A stretch of 64,000 bases of DNA from Ophioderma brevispina (lineage: Eukaryota > Echinodermata > Ophiuroidea > Amphilepidida > Ophiodermatidae). The DNA lies in contig JAMKCH010044239.1 in assembly GCA_023653785.1 (NCBI GenBank), positions 1 to 64,000 on the forward strand. Direction: 5' to 3'. The notes under the pieces were generated by a model, which was given only the letters and a program-made list of their open reading frames with translations, had not been told where the DNA came from and made no database searches. Made by a program: the position numbers and the translations under genes. This document shows positions 34,601 to 46,321 of this stretch, piece after piece (the first letter of the stretch is position 1; every line of letters starts with the position of its first letter).

Positions 34601-34897
34601 CATGATCCAATTTCAATTGCAAAGCATGCAACTGAAAGAAACGTTACGACAATGATTTCTAGAATATCTTGCTCTTATTGCTCTTGTATGACATTAAACA
34701 ATAGAGATCCTTAAACATGCTAGCAGTGATCCACTCGAAAGTGTCAAAATCATTGTCGCTTTCAGGGTACGTTACAATCTTAGTAAACGAAATAACCATT
34801 CGGGCATACTCTGAAATTAAAAATATACACCCTATATTCATGTACTTCTATACTCTATCCCGTATTAATTAAATCCTTTGTTAATCTTCACGCTCAG

Positions 34898-35130
34898 GTG
34901 AAAAAGAGTTGGTATCAGCTATGGACCTGGTGTTGGAGGTGGTAGACAGTTACATCTTGACACCCTATCTTTACCCATCTACCTGGAAAGAAGATGATAT
35001 TATGCGCCAGGCTCTCAGCCTATTGTTAATAGTCACCATTGGCGCAGTAGTGATGTATTTGTCCATGGCCGCGTTCAATTTTTACTTCATCTTTGATCAT
35101 TTGCTAATGAAACATCCGCTTTTTCTAAAG
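34898..35130 (+). CDS. SC5D: SC5D exon with start codon (coding 34921-35130)
   Basis: This is the first coding exon of sterol C5-desaturase (lathosterol oxidase), residues 1-70. The ATG at 34921 is chosen because translation starts MDLVLEVVDSYILTPYLYP, which lines up with the known N-terminus of animal SC5D. The in-frame TTG at 34909 is not needed. A CTCAG acceptor at 34893-34897 suggests that the exon begins at 34898 and that a 5' UTR exon lies upstream, not located. The exon encodes one hydrophobic segment (about residues 35-60) and ends KHPLFLK before the donor GTAGGC at 35131, in phase 0. Confidence 0.93.
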
Positions 35131-35505
35131 GTAGGCCTAACGATCTTTATTCAGGACCTTAATTTAACTTTTTGATTAATACAGTGAGATTAAAATTACT
35201 TGGGCAGAAGGCACGCACACGTTATGTAAGCACAACAAGATACGCGGAGGTTCGGCGCATACTCTGATCAATTACGCATCGCGAAACGAGGTGCGACGCG
35301 ACGTTTCCACCGGCTCACGCAGTCAACGCGAACTTGTGTTCGTGCCTGTCCAACAAATTATTAATCAGACTCTATCATATTCTCGCGTGTATGTATATGG
35401 GTGTGGGTATTTAAGAGAGAGAGAGAGAGAGTAAAACAGCGACCAGCATGTCTTAGATATGATAACAAACACATTTGTTTTTCAATAATTTTTTTTTCTT
35501 AACAG
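35131..35505 (+). other. SC5D intron 1
   Basis: A 375-base intron with GTAGGC donor and a T-rich TTTTTTTCTTAACAG acceptor. It contains a (GA)n run at about 35414-35432 and nothing else of note. Confidence 0.9.
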
Positions 35506-35641
35506 AACCAAGTACGACGAGAGATAAGCGTTTCCCTGAATTCCATACCTTATATGAGTATACCAACATGTGGCTTATTTCTTTTGGAGGTCAGAGGTTA
35601 CAGTAAGCTCTATGATGGCGATATGTCGAATTCATCACTAG
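35506..35641 (+). CDS. SC5D: SC5D second coding exon
   Basis: This exon encodes residues 71-115 plus the first base of codon 116. It begins NQVRREI, the conserved continuation of the family, and contains FLLEVRGYSKLYD, another strongly conserved SC5D stretch. It falls outside the longer open reading frames because of its size (136 bases). The donor is G|GTATAT at 35642, and the split codon (G + GT) restores frame exactly with the third exon. Confidence 0.92.
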
Positions 35642-36467
35642 GTATATATATAGTTTGAAATCTTCTATAATGCCTTTTTATACAGTGGTTCTTTTATCTT
35701 TTCTGAATTCGTACCATTTATTGCTTAGAAAACAAAAAATAAAAAAAAATTACAATTAGACTATATATTTGAAGCACTCTGAATACTCATGATGTAATAG
35801 TGACAGGTGGAATACACATTTGTTCTGTCAATCAAATATGAATACCGTGTGTCCAAAAATGAAGTAAAAAAACCGAAGAGTCCATAACATTACTTCTTTC
35901 CATCAATCAACGTGGAACATGAAGCAGATATTAGTGAGAAATGATCTTTTAAAAACATTGCATCAAGCGAAGGGGATGGTTTTCACTCTGCAAGTGTATC
36001 GGAATTGGTTTTCGAGGACTGCTGCACTTTTCATTGAGCTTCACGACAAACACTGCTTTATTTGTATGTTTGAGAAGTAAAAATCTGTTAATGTTATTAT
36101 AGGAATATTAATTGGAATTATCTTCATGATAAACAAATTGATTTACTCAGATATCATCATCATTACATACCAAAACACCTCGGAGCAAACAAATCAAGAC
36201 CCCTTTACCCTTTAGCGATACAGGACACATGGCAGTACGTTTGCAGATGGGACACATTGCACATTCATCAAGAACATTAGGGGATTCCCAAACAACAGAT
36301 AAGAAATATTACAAACATGCAATAGTTAATTAAAACCGTTTTATTATAAACAAGTTTGTGGTTTTGACCAACCATCATGAAGAAAGGTAGTCAAACGTTT
36401 CAAATCTTTGATGAAGTCTAGCGGAGTCAAATTTTGGGATCTTCTTAACAAAATAACGTTTGCCTGT

Positions 36468-39467
36468 GGGTTTCAAAATGATCAGCCTCCTCGTGGTGAA
36501 CCCCGGAAACTGATCTTTTCAGGCGAATGATAATCAACTGAGGCTACGCTAACATCTGTTGTCTTTTTAATACACTGTCTTTTTAACTCACTGTTGTCTT
36601 TTTTTTATCTCACTGTATTTTATCATGCCCCGTCAGAGGACACAATCTGATGCCAGTCTGGAACACGTGCCATCATTAGGGCAGGCATCACCGGATGTCA
36701 AGTCAGATGGCATCTCAGTGCTCCAACTGAACGTGGAAGGTCTCACTAGGGCAAAGATCAACATCATCGAACACCTTACACGCTACAGACAGTTCCATTC
36801 TGAACATTTGCGGCTACACTCTAGCTGCACACACCGAGAGCGCTACCCATGGGATTGCCACCTTTGCTAGTAACTCAGTCCAATGTAAACAAATTGCAAC
36901 CTCACCTAAAGACTCCACCCTGGAACGGGCAACAACCCAAATTGCAGGCGTTCATGTCACCAATGTCTACAAGCCACCTAACCATCGGCTTCAAGCAGAC
37001 TCTTTACCCACTTATGGTGCAACTTGCATTTACGCTGGTGACTTTAAAAGTCATAGCATTACTTGGGGTTACAGGAATACCAACCCTGATGGAGCTGCCC
37101 TAGAGGACTGGGCTTCCAAATCCGGCATACAACTTTTGTACGACCCCAAGCAACCAGACAGTTTCTACTGGAAGGTGGAATACAACTACAAATCCCGACC
37201 TTGCTTTTGCAAACATGGACATCATCTCCGTTCACCGTACTTTTCTCGACCGCTTTCCGAAGTCCCAACACAGACCATCACTGATCGCTCAGGGGAGCCT
37301 TGCTAAGCCTGTACCAACAAAGCCAGTGAAAAGGTGGAACTTCCGCAAGGCTGAGATTGGGACCAGTTTAAGAACCTGGTGGATTCAGAAGTGCCCAACC
37401 TCCCAACATCAACCTCCTCCAACCTGGACAATTCTTACACCCCACTCTGTAAACTCTTTATTAATATAGCAAAGAAGACCACCCCACGTGGCTGTCGTCG
37501 CAGTTATATCCCATCCTGGGATGAGGAATGTGATACTCTTTACAATGATTTCCTGAATTCTGAACCCGGGGAAGAAGCGTCATCAATGGCTTCAGATCTG
37601 ACAAACTGCTTGGACAGGAAACGACGCGAGCGCTGGGAGGAGACGGTCGAAGGAATTTACTTCACTCACTCCAGCAGGAAGGCCTGGAAGACTATAAATC
37701 GCCTCACCGGCAGAATTTCCAAACCATTGAAATGCCCAGTGACTGCCAACAATTGCTGAGCAACTGCTCGCAAATGGTCGTTTCAAGAACATTGATAAGG
37801 ATCATATTCGCTCTGTCAAAAAAGAGATAACCAAACTTTCAACATCCTTCTCACTAGATGAGCTTACCTCTGCTATCAGCCAACTAAAGAGTGGAAAGGC
37901 CCAGGGGCCCTGATAACATACCAGCGGAGTTCCTGATGCAATGCGGCCCACGATATTTTTGAATGCCTCCAGGAGTTCTACACATGTTGCCTGACCAACC
38001 AGTCCTTACCCAAGATCTGAAGGAGGGCTACTATCATCGCGCTCCTCAAACCAAACAAGCCTGTCGACAACCCTAAGAACTACCGCCCAATATCACTACT
38101 GTGTGTCTCCTTCAAACTCCTTGAGGATGATCCTGACCCGGCTGGATGCCGTCGTCGAACCCCATCTGCCTGACGAACAAGCACGATTTCGCCGTGGCCG
38201 GAGCACTGTCCACCAGATTGTAAACTCACAAATGATATCGAACAAAGCTTTGAAAAGCGCCGTAAGGCAGGCGTCATCTTGGTGGACCTTATTGCAGCAT
38301 ACGACACCGTGTGGCACCAGGGCCTGGCACTCAAGCTTCTCAGGAGCATCCCGGATCGTCACCTTGTAAAATTCATATGTAACATGCTTGCAAACCGTAG
38401 CTTTATTCTCAAGACCAGTGATGGGCAGTATAGTCGTCTGAGGAACGGAGTACCACAAGGATCTGTACTGGCTCCCATGCTGTTCAACTTGTATATCAGC
38501 GATTTACCTTAAACAACATCTAGACAATATGGCTACGCCGACGATCTTGCCCTTCTCCACTCGGGCAGCAGCTGGACAGAAGTAGAAAGTACACTTACTG
38601 CAGATATGGCCCTACTTGCAGCATATCTCAAGACCTGGAGACTGAAGCTGAGCGAAGCCAAGACCACCGCTACTGCCTTCCACCTCAACACCAAAGAGGC
38701 TCATCAGCAAATCAGCCTCAATGGAGCGACTCTACCATACAATCCTACACCAACCTATCTGGGAGTGAAGCTTGACCGGCAGCTTACTTACCGGAAGCAC
38801 CTCAAGTCCGTACGCGCCAAGGTATCTTCGAGGAATAACCTCCTGTGCCGACTTGCTGGATCATCATGGGGTGCCAGCCCAACGACCCTACGCACCACCG
38901 CCTTGGCTCTGGTCTACAGCGCTGCTGAATATGCCGCCCCAGCATGGTGCAACAGCTCTCACACAAAGAAGCTGGACAGAGTACTCAACGAGACCTTGAG
39001 AACCATTACCGGTTGCCTCCGTCCTACTCCGTCTGAGTTTCTACCAGTGTTTCAGGCATTGCACCTGCAGTGCTGCAGTGCTGCACCACACGCACAAACT
39101 AGTAAATAAAAAAAAAAAAAAAAAAAACTGCCTGGATAGATACTTCAAGACCAGATCAACTCACTATTACATCTATGACAGAACTACCACTTGGTAGCAA
39201 TCTTCCACGCAAGGAATGGGTCACCTTAAACCGGATTCGCACAGGAGTCTGTCGCTTCAACAGCAATATGCACCGATGGGGGCTGCGGCCATCGCCAGCC
39301 TGCCAATGTGGTTCTCCATCACAGACTGCGGATCACATTTTCAATGAGTACCCTACCTTTCGTCCACCGGTGGACATAGACTTCCCAAACCCCAACCAAG
39401 CAACAGTGAGCTGGCTCCACCGTTTACAACATATTTAGCTGCTGCATCATACACAAGAAGAAGAAGA
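36468..39467 (+). mobile_element. Jockey-like non-LTR retrotransposon, decayed
   Basis: A nearly full-length element in SC5D intron 2, sense to the gene. A 5' UTR-like part (36468-36624) is shared with the copy at 60.8-60.97 kb. The coding part starts MPRQRTQSDAS at 36625. GISVLQLNVEGLTRAKI (endonuclease start), NVYKPPNHRLQADS and the YAGDF motif mark the APE endonuclease, which continues to about 37300. The RT has AISQLKSGKAQGP (about 37872), YRPISLLCVSFKLLE (38082-38127), DLIAAYDTVWHQGLAL (about 38284), GVPQGSVLAPMLFNLYISDL (38448-38509) and YADDLALLHS (about 38536). A C-terminal region follows, with LGVKLDRQLTYRKHL and a CxCGSPSQTADH zinc-like motif (about 39303-39340). It ends in a GAAGAAGAAG tail. 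At least eight frameshifts or stops, and a run of A at 39108-39126 inside the coding part, inactivate it. Confidence 0.85.
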
Positions 39468-39514
39468 CCGTTGCCTTTGCAAGCATCCGACAGACAAGAA
39501 TGGTTCGCAAATCG

Positions 39515-39680
39515 ATTACTGAAATGGAAAAGAGAACGCAAGCCTGCATCCGTCTTAGAGGCACCCAAGTGGAGGGCAGTGCAGCGCAGTACAGAAAAAC
39601 CAGGCAAGATCTTGGCATATCTAATAATTGAAACTAACCTTTTTATTGAAACTAACCTTTTCATATCAGAATGACCTTTG
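39515..39680 (+). repeat. Direct repeat, left copy
   Basis: Words GAAATGGAAAAGAG, GCAAGCCT.CATCCGTCTT, GCAGCGCAGTA, CAAGATCTTGG and ATCAGAA.TGACCTT recur in the same order at 39768-39904. The family is unknown. Confidence 0.6.
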
Positions 39681-39767
39681 TCGCAAAAACAAAAGAAACC
39701 ATAAACAAAAGAATGAGTTTGGAGTATGTGTATTATCTAAAGGCAGCTAATACAGTAAGTCGATCAT

Positions 39768-40044
<277 letters not shown>

Positions 40045-40049
40045 TCAAG

Positions 40050-40190
40050 GTCTGTGAACACAATTATGACAGTACTAATAACATAGGACATTTGGTTCAG
40101 GCTTAATTTGCATAAATCCAAAATGGCTGCCATTTTGATGGCTATTTTTGTCTGAGACACAAAGAATGTCTAATATTGTGTCTATACACA
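40050..40190. repeat. Outer inverted repeat, left arm
   Basis: The segment around TTTGCATAAATCCAAAATGG and CTGCCATTTTG is the reverse complement of 43440-43560, with further weaker matches on both sides. A third related piece (GCGGCCATTTTGAATTTATG) is at 43615-43634. The two arms enclose 3.4 kb with three smaller foldback elements. Confidence 0.55.
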
Positions 40191-40820
40191 TAATTACAGG
40201 TACTCAAAAAATCGACTTAGACTAACTAATTTCTAAGACAAGAAAAGCCAAAGGTAATCATCGTGACAATGATAATGATACGTCCTAAGATTCGTGGCAA
40301 CTTGCCAATATTATGGCATAAATATTAGTAAAAATAAACATAACAACTGAACATAACAGGTGTGATTGATTGATTTTCATACCATTTGCTTTGGCGTTGT
40401 GCTTTAAAAAAAATATGAGAGGGATGACCGATTTTAGTATATAAAGTTATATCTTGATAGAATGGCCTTCACCCCAAAACCCATCTGTAAAGTTTTGCAC
40501 CGATATTTCAACCCATTTTGTTGGGAGAGTTAAAATGTAATTTTTTTAATCCAATAGGGTACTGTGTAAAATCAATATTGGTCGACCAAAATGTGCCACA
40601 CTTTTGCTTATAACATCAAAACCAGACATCCTTTAGCCCTAAGATTCACATGGTAAATGACCAAAATAGTAGCTTTCTTCAGATACCAAAATTTTGACCA
40701 CTTCCGGTAAAACCTGGGGATCTGGGGATGCTATTAGCAATCGGACCATGGCCCTTTAATTCTAATCTACAAAGCAAACATAATGATCGGTATTTCTTAA
40801 CCCAATCAGGCTATTTTTGT

Positions 40821-41359
40821 ACCCCGTCTAACCAGCGGAGGGTTGATGTAACCCCATTTATTTTCCACAGAGACCCCCTTTGAACATGAGTTTGTGCTAT
40901 AGGTCTTCTCTATCCAGTGATGCCAAAATAAGTACCAAATTCCCAGCACCTTGCTTCTATGACAGCATAATGCACGGCGCCCTTGCACAATTTGGTGCAA
41001 TCAGTTTTGTGTACAAAGGTTTAGGGAAATTTTTATTTTTTGGCTCAAATAAGAAAGAAAAATCACAAATTTAACTTAATTAAAAATGAAGTTTTTGCTC
41101 AATAACATGAAAACGTCCGTTTTAATAGCATGGTGTACCAATTTACATTGTAAAGTATAGGAGGCTTCACCAATCCCCCTCAACTTTGGCGGCTTGACCT
41201 TCCCCCGGGTAAGGTGGTTGGGTGCGTATTTTTTCACTAAAATGTGCACAAAGGAAAAAAAAAAAAAAAAAAAAATTACCTAAAATCATTTGCGACACAT
41301 TCACACATTTTTCTTTTCACCTCGAGGGGTGAACAAAATCCCCCTGGTTAGACGAGGGT
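40821..41359. mobile_element. Foldback element 1 in SC5D intron
   Basis: ACCCCGTCTAACCAG at the left end pairs with CTGGTTAGACGAGGGTT at the right end (41344-41360). The arms extend weakly inwards (GGGTTGATG.. against ..TTCACC). The interior has an A tract at 41255-41274 and no coding sequence. Non-autonomous element of unknown family. Confidence 0.6.
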
Positions 41360-41870
41360 TAAAAATTGAAATTGATTTGACATATTACCATACCGTAAGA
41401 AGGAGACTACTGTTGTGAAATATAACCACAGGGTTTCTCAATTTCCCCTATAACATTTTAAATATAAATCTTAAACTATGTTATTCATTTTCAAAATTAA
41501 AAAATACAAAACTAGTTTGCGATGTACGCTTAAAATTTTGTGGGCGTATGGTTGAGTTCCTTTCCTATCCAAGGCAAACATAACGTTTTAAAGGTGCTTA
41601 GTGCTTATCTCTGTTCTATTTTTTCACCTGTACCGATAGTGTTTTTAACAATTAATGTTGAAGCTTATAACGGTGGGAGAGTTATAGTTTGGTGCAGGAT
41701 AATTACATAAGGGAAACATGTAGAGTTTAGAGGTAGACTCAGCGGTAATCGTTAAGGGTGTTTAACAACATCTGTTGGGATAGGCACATTTTGCACCCTC
41801 TTTCCAAAAATTATATTCACTTTAACAAATTACCTCTTTGGTTAGTTAATGCCCGATTATGTTCTACCAA

Positions 41871-42238
41871 CACTGTTAAAAATTTCCGTAAATTAAGAAA
41901 ACAGATTTTCCGTAAATTTACGGAAAAATCTGTTTTAGAAAACAATAATAATAAAAAACAAAAAACATAAAAAATAGCTAAAAATGTTAATTTACGGAAA
42001 TATTTCAAAAATTTCTGGCAGCAATATTTCCGGACTTTTTTTTTGGTTCCGTAATTTTAAATTACGGAAAAATTCTGTTAAAATACATATTTTTTTCCAT
42101 AATATGAGACAAATTTCTGTAAAAATTACTGTCAAAGTTCCGTTAATTGACAGAAATTTCAGTAAATTTACCCTAAAAATGACTGGAAATACTGCTGCCA
42201 GAAATTTCCGTAAATTTACGGACATTTTTTTAACAGTG
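41871..42238. mobile_element. Foldback element 2 (CACTGTTAAAAA termini)
   Basis: CACTGTTAAAAATTTCCG at the left matches the reverse complement of TTTTTTTAACAGTG at the right, and the words TTCCGTAAATTTACGG recur throughout. Inside is a nearly perfect palindrome at 41898-41936 (AAACAGATTTT-CCGTAAA / TTTACGG-AAAAATCTGTTT). No transposase is present. The TTCCGTAAATTTACGG periodicity gives it a satellite-like look. Confidence 0.7.
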
Positions 42239-42663
42239 AAGAGCAATGAAAACAGTTTTTTTAAAAAAAGTTCAACAACAGACAAAAAATCACTGCTATA
42301 TCATTTTCGGAAAATTTGACAATCCCATTTGACAAATTTGCTCAAAATTTAGAACCAGCAATAATATTTTCACTAATTGTGGCATTTGGCTAAATATAAG
42401 TTTTCCCTTTCCGTTAAAAATGCCTTTTAAATGAATTCAGTCTCATTATGCAGAGTTAATATTGACCAAAGTGATAAATTAAATCTTCTTGAAACACCTA
42501 TGTGTTTTAACCTCATAATATAAACTTAGTCCACCATCACTCCTGGTATCACATCATTAAAGATAGAAAGTCATGCTTCTTTCAAACCTTTCTGAAATAA
42601 AAAATGGAACAAGAGTAGCAGTCGACACTCTCGAAGGGAATAATTTGGAGGAGCAGGAAACTT

Positions 42664-43157
42664 ATTAGGCCAATGGAAGTTGATTCTTAGTTTGCTGTTG
42701 GAGATTTGTAACTAGTGATGAGGTCTGATTTCATTATTCATTTTTCATTGTTTACTGTCATTTCATTATTACATCTAAAGGCGTGTTGAATACACTGCTA
42801 CCCTTATATTTATAACAAAGTTTAAAAGTGTCTAATTAACAAAACAGAGGTATTTGCAGAGAGATTTCTTTCTGAAGTTTAAAAATCAGTTTAAAATTTT
42901 TTGCACAAAGTATGATGACAAGCGGGACAAATATGGAGGAAATTCATTATTTATGGTATACTATGACACCCCACCCAAGGAAACTGCTTAAATGAACAGG
43001 AAGGGATGCTTGAATATTTCAAGCAATTTAAAATTTGTCTTTATTATCAGGTTTTAAGAAAAATGATTTTTGCACAAAATAATGAAATATTTGCAACACC
43101 GGCCAATCTAATACGCGCTCCAACAGGAAACTAAGAATCAACTTTCCTTGGCCTTAA
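42664..43157. mobile_element. Foldback element 3
   Basis: The left end TTAGGCCAATGGAAGTTGAT then TCTTAGTTTGCTGTTGGAG is the reverse complement of the right end CTCCAACAGGAAACTAAGAA then TCAACTTTCCTTGGCCTTAA, giving about 43-base inverted ends. A TTAA-like target is possible (TTAA at 43154-43157, TTA at left) but not clean. Non-autonomous; the interior is non-coding. Confidence 0.7.
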
Positions 43158-43439
43158 CAGTATGAAAAAGCTTTGCCTGGATCTTATAGACAGTGAAGGA
43201 GGAACTTTCACATTCCGAGCTGCTCTTCTGATTGTGTCATTTTTATGTGTAGACATCTTAAGATTTTCTCTTTTTGTATTGTTTATAAATTGATCAAGAA
43301 GGTTTTAATCCACAATTCTTTAAATAGATATTGTTCATCAGTTGGAGTCTCGTGTCTTTAAATGGCAACTTAATAATGATCGCGTTCTTTGATAACCTAG
43401 ACACCAGAATGGAATTTCAACATATCTCATTTCAAGAAA

Positions 43440-43640
43440 TTCAACAAAATGGCAGCCATTTTGGATTTATGCAAATAAGGCTTAAGCCACTCATCTCATA
43501 TTACTATTAACATTCTTATTGAGTTCGTAGACCCCCAAAACATGGGTAGAGACACCAACATTACATCTCTACGACCCTCGGATCTTATGTTATGGACAAA
43601 AGTCCTTTGAAATCGCGGCCATTTTGAATTTATGCAAATT
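43440..43640. repeat. Outer inverted repeat, right arm
   Basis: This is the reverse-complement partner of 40050-40190 (AAAATGGCAGCCATTTTGG, ATTTATGCAAATAAGGCTTA), followed by a second, more divergent copy of the same phrase near 43605-43645. Confidence 0.55.
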
Positions 43641-44174
43641 AGACATATTTCTGCAACCCGGATTTTCTCTGACTTTTAGTATGTCATTTTGGATACTTCA
43701 AAGAAATGCATTGTGAAGAAAAATCTTTGATAGCAATTAGTTCTAGGTTACACCAAAAAATTCATTATCTTTCCTGGCCTAAGACAGCTAAAACTGTAAC
43801 AATCCGTGGATAAAATGAAAAGTGGTACAAATTTTCAATCGGACATAATTCGGTCAATATGTGTCCTTTTGGGAAAAAAAATCGGTATCAGAAACCTAAC
43901 GAAATGCACTTTTCAGATGTGTATTAATTTGTATGGTTTACTTTTTTCTCTTCGTGAAATAGAGGGCGCTTTGAGGGGTTTCCTTAGATACCCGGCATTT
44001 TTGCTGTAAACAAAATTGCTGTAACCAGTACCATACACGTATCTAGTTCTGACTGATTTTGAGACCTGATATTTGCAGTTGATGGTTACATTTTTGTAAA
44101 ATATACGATAATGCAGTTGCAAGAAGTCAGTGATAATAAAAAAGTTTGAATCATTTTTTTCAGTACTACTTAAG

Positions 44175-45115
44175 ATTATTTAATCTCGGCGCGTCTAACA
44201 ACAGCTCTGTCTTGCCTGAGTGTGTCAACGCTTATCGGTAATCCGTCTTTACAGTTCATCAAGATTACCGGAGGACTTTCAGATGGATCACAAGAAAAAA
44301 TATCAAGAGGCGTAATATGAGCATTACATTGGGGCCATTCCACCTGACTGTTCGATGCAATGACACGATTGCTGAATAATTCTGCAAGACGTCTTGTTCT
44401 CCTGTGTGGAGGGACACTATCCTGTTTTCCCTCCTGTATTGAGGGGCACCATCCTGTGCCCACCAAGCATGCTGAAACTGACCATTTCTCGGCATGTGAG
44501 ATTCTGTTAATGGAGCAATGCCATCATTAATCGTTTGGAGGTATTGATCTCCTATGGTGTTACCAGTGAAAAGGAATGGCTCAATGTTGGTTCTTGGGCC
44601 AATAAAACCAACCCAAAACAGTCAATTCCTTCTGTCACCATTCCTTTAGTAGTCAAATCAAGAGGAGCTGCCCTTTTGGTGCATGCTCTCATTCGTTGTG
44701 AGTATTCACAGAGGTGAATGCTGATATGGTCTTCCAGAAAACGCGGAGAGCGGTTTCTGAGCCACAGGCAGAAATGAAGTCGACGTTAATTTAATTGTCT
44801 TGGGGTTTCAATTGATGTCTTTTTATCATTGAATAGGAGTGGGAGTGTGGGTATAAACGTGTTATGCTATTGAAAGTGGCAGAAGGCGTTCTCAATCCAT
44901 TTCGACGACAGATAACTCTTCGGCCTCTTGCCTACTTTGCTTTCAGGTGGTCACTGACTGCTTCGATATTGGCAGCAGACCTGTCATTTCGGATTCAACC
45001 ACATCTTTCCTTGTTCAGATTTCGACTTGTTCAAGTTCGTTCTGCGATACTTTTGAACATTTTGTAAACGGCACTAGGTGAAGGCGTTTGATTATTGCTG
45101 AACGAATCTACTAAA
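44175..45115 (-). pseudogene. Mariner-superfamily-like transposase, broken
   Basis: Minus-strand translation in several frames gives, N to C: a helix-turn-helix-like segment with PSPSAVYKMF and SAANIEAVSDHLKAK (about 44940-45090); a linker FCLWLRNRSPRFLED (about 44730-44780); GNTIGDQYLQTINDG (about 44520-44570); AWWAQDGAP (about 44440-44470), which has the family's W..QDGAP.H catalytic aspartate context; and NRVIASNSQVEWPQCNAHIT with PLDIF (about 44305-44375), matching the WPPRSPDLTPLDFF region. This is the layout of IS630/Tc1/mariner-type (DDE/D) transposases. Stops and frameshifts show that it is dead. Inverted terminal repeats were not identified. Confidence 0.65.
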
Positions 45116-45741
45116 CTCAGAGTGTGCTGGTACTTTTAACATGGAATGCCCTTTGCTGTGGTGCGAGCTGTTGTATCCATGTTGTTCCAATTCCACTTAT
45201 GTGTAGCAAAAGCAGCTCTTCTAGGGAACAGTGACACAGATAATCATCCTTGTACGTACAAAGCATACGTTTGAACCCTAACAATTTGGATCTAGTTGGG
45301 GCATCTGGAATATATCTCTTGTATGCATAACGGTAGCCAATCGCATGCATTGAACCAATCCTCGGGCAACTGCTTTTTCACTTGTCTTACACAACCACAG
45401 AGTCCTTGATAATTGTCACGCCTCATTGATTTTGCACTCATGAAGGACAAGGTCAAGAATGCAACTAGATTTAATAAAATTTTGTTATCTATTTTCATGA
45501 TAGGGAATATTTATGATATTATGGAAACGGTATGTAATATTAAATATAAAAACATTATTATCAATTTGACGAAATAACTTGAATAAACGATCAAATACGA
45601 ATAATCCGACTTGTTTGAGTACGGCAAGTCTAAAAGCGAAACTCTGTGATAAGATTTTTGTGAATGATTTCAAGATTTAAATTTGTAAGAGTGAACGTTT
45701 TCGATTTCTTAACTTTTTCTTTTTTAAATTTGGGTTACAAG

Positions 45742-46289
45742 GTGTCTTGTCAATCCCACTCAGCGTGCTCTCTTTTCTATTCTTCACGGATATGGTAGTC
45801 TACTGGATTCATCGATGGCTCCACCGCCCACTGGTCTACCGCTACTTACACAAAGCCCACCACACATGGAAAATACCTACACCATTTGCCAGTCACGCCT
45901 TCCACCCGGTGGATGGTTTTCTCCAGAGTGCGCCATATCACATTTATCCTTTCATATTTCCGCTTCATAAGGTGGTGTATCTTCTCTTGTTTCTGTTTAT
46001 TAACATCTGGGCTGTGAGCGTACACGATGGGGACTATCGTGTTCCCTATCCTTTGAAACCATTTATCAACGGATCGGCGCATCATACGGATCACCACTTG
46101 TTTTATAACTACAACTACGGACAGTATTTCACGCTGTGGGATCGCATCGGTGGGTCTTTTCGTTCTCCGTCTGTGTTTGAAGGAAAAGATTTGGCAAAAG
46201 AGGCAATTCAGTACCAATTAAAAATGGAGAAAGATGATGAAAACGCATCGTCTGCTACAAGTAATGGTGTTCATCACAGACAACGTTAA
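45742..46289 (+). CDS. SC5D: SC5D terminal coding exon, catalytic domain
   Basis: This exon encodes residues 116-297 and the TAA stop, giving a 297-residue protein, close to the roughly 299 of mammalian SC5D. It carries the three histidine clusters of the fatty-acid hydroxylase/sterol desaturase superfamily: HRWLH (139-143), HKAHH (152-156) and HTDHH (230-234), which ligate the di-iron centre. Highly conserved stretches are [52 protein letters not shown] and the FEGK near the end. The enzyme is an ER membrane protein that introduces the C5(6) double bond into lathosterol to form 7-dehydrocholesterol, with cytochrome b5 as electron donor. The exon starts after TTACAAG; the TTG at 45747 is an internal leucine, not a start. 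No damage is seen in the frame, so the gene is probably functional. Confidence 0.96.
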
Positions 46290-46321
46290 TATTGACTGTG
46301 ATGAATGGTGAATCGAAAGCT

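Noticed and set aside
45747..45749. TTG as a translation start for SC5D
   Set aside because: It is an internal leucine of exon 3; the frame continues upstream to a splice acceptor and joins exons 1 and 2 in phase.
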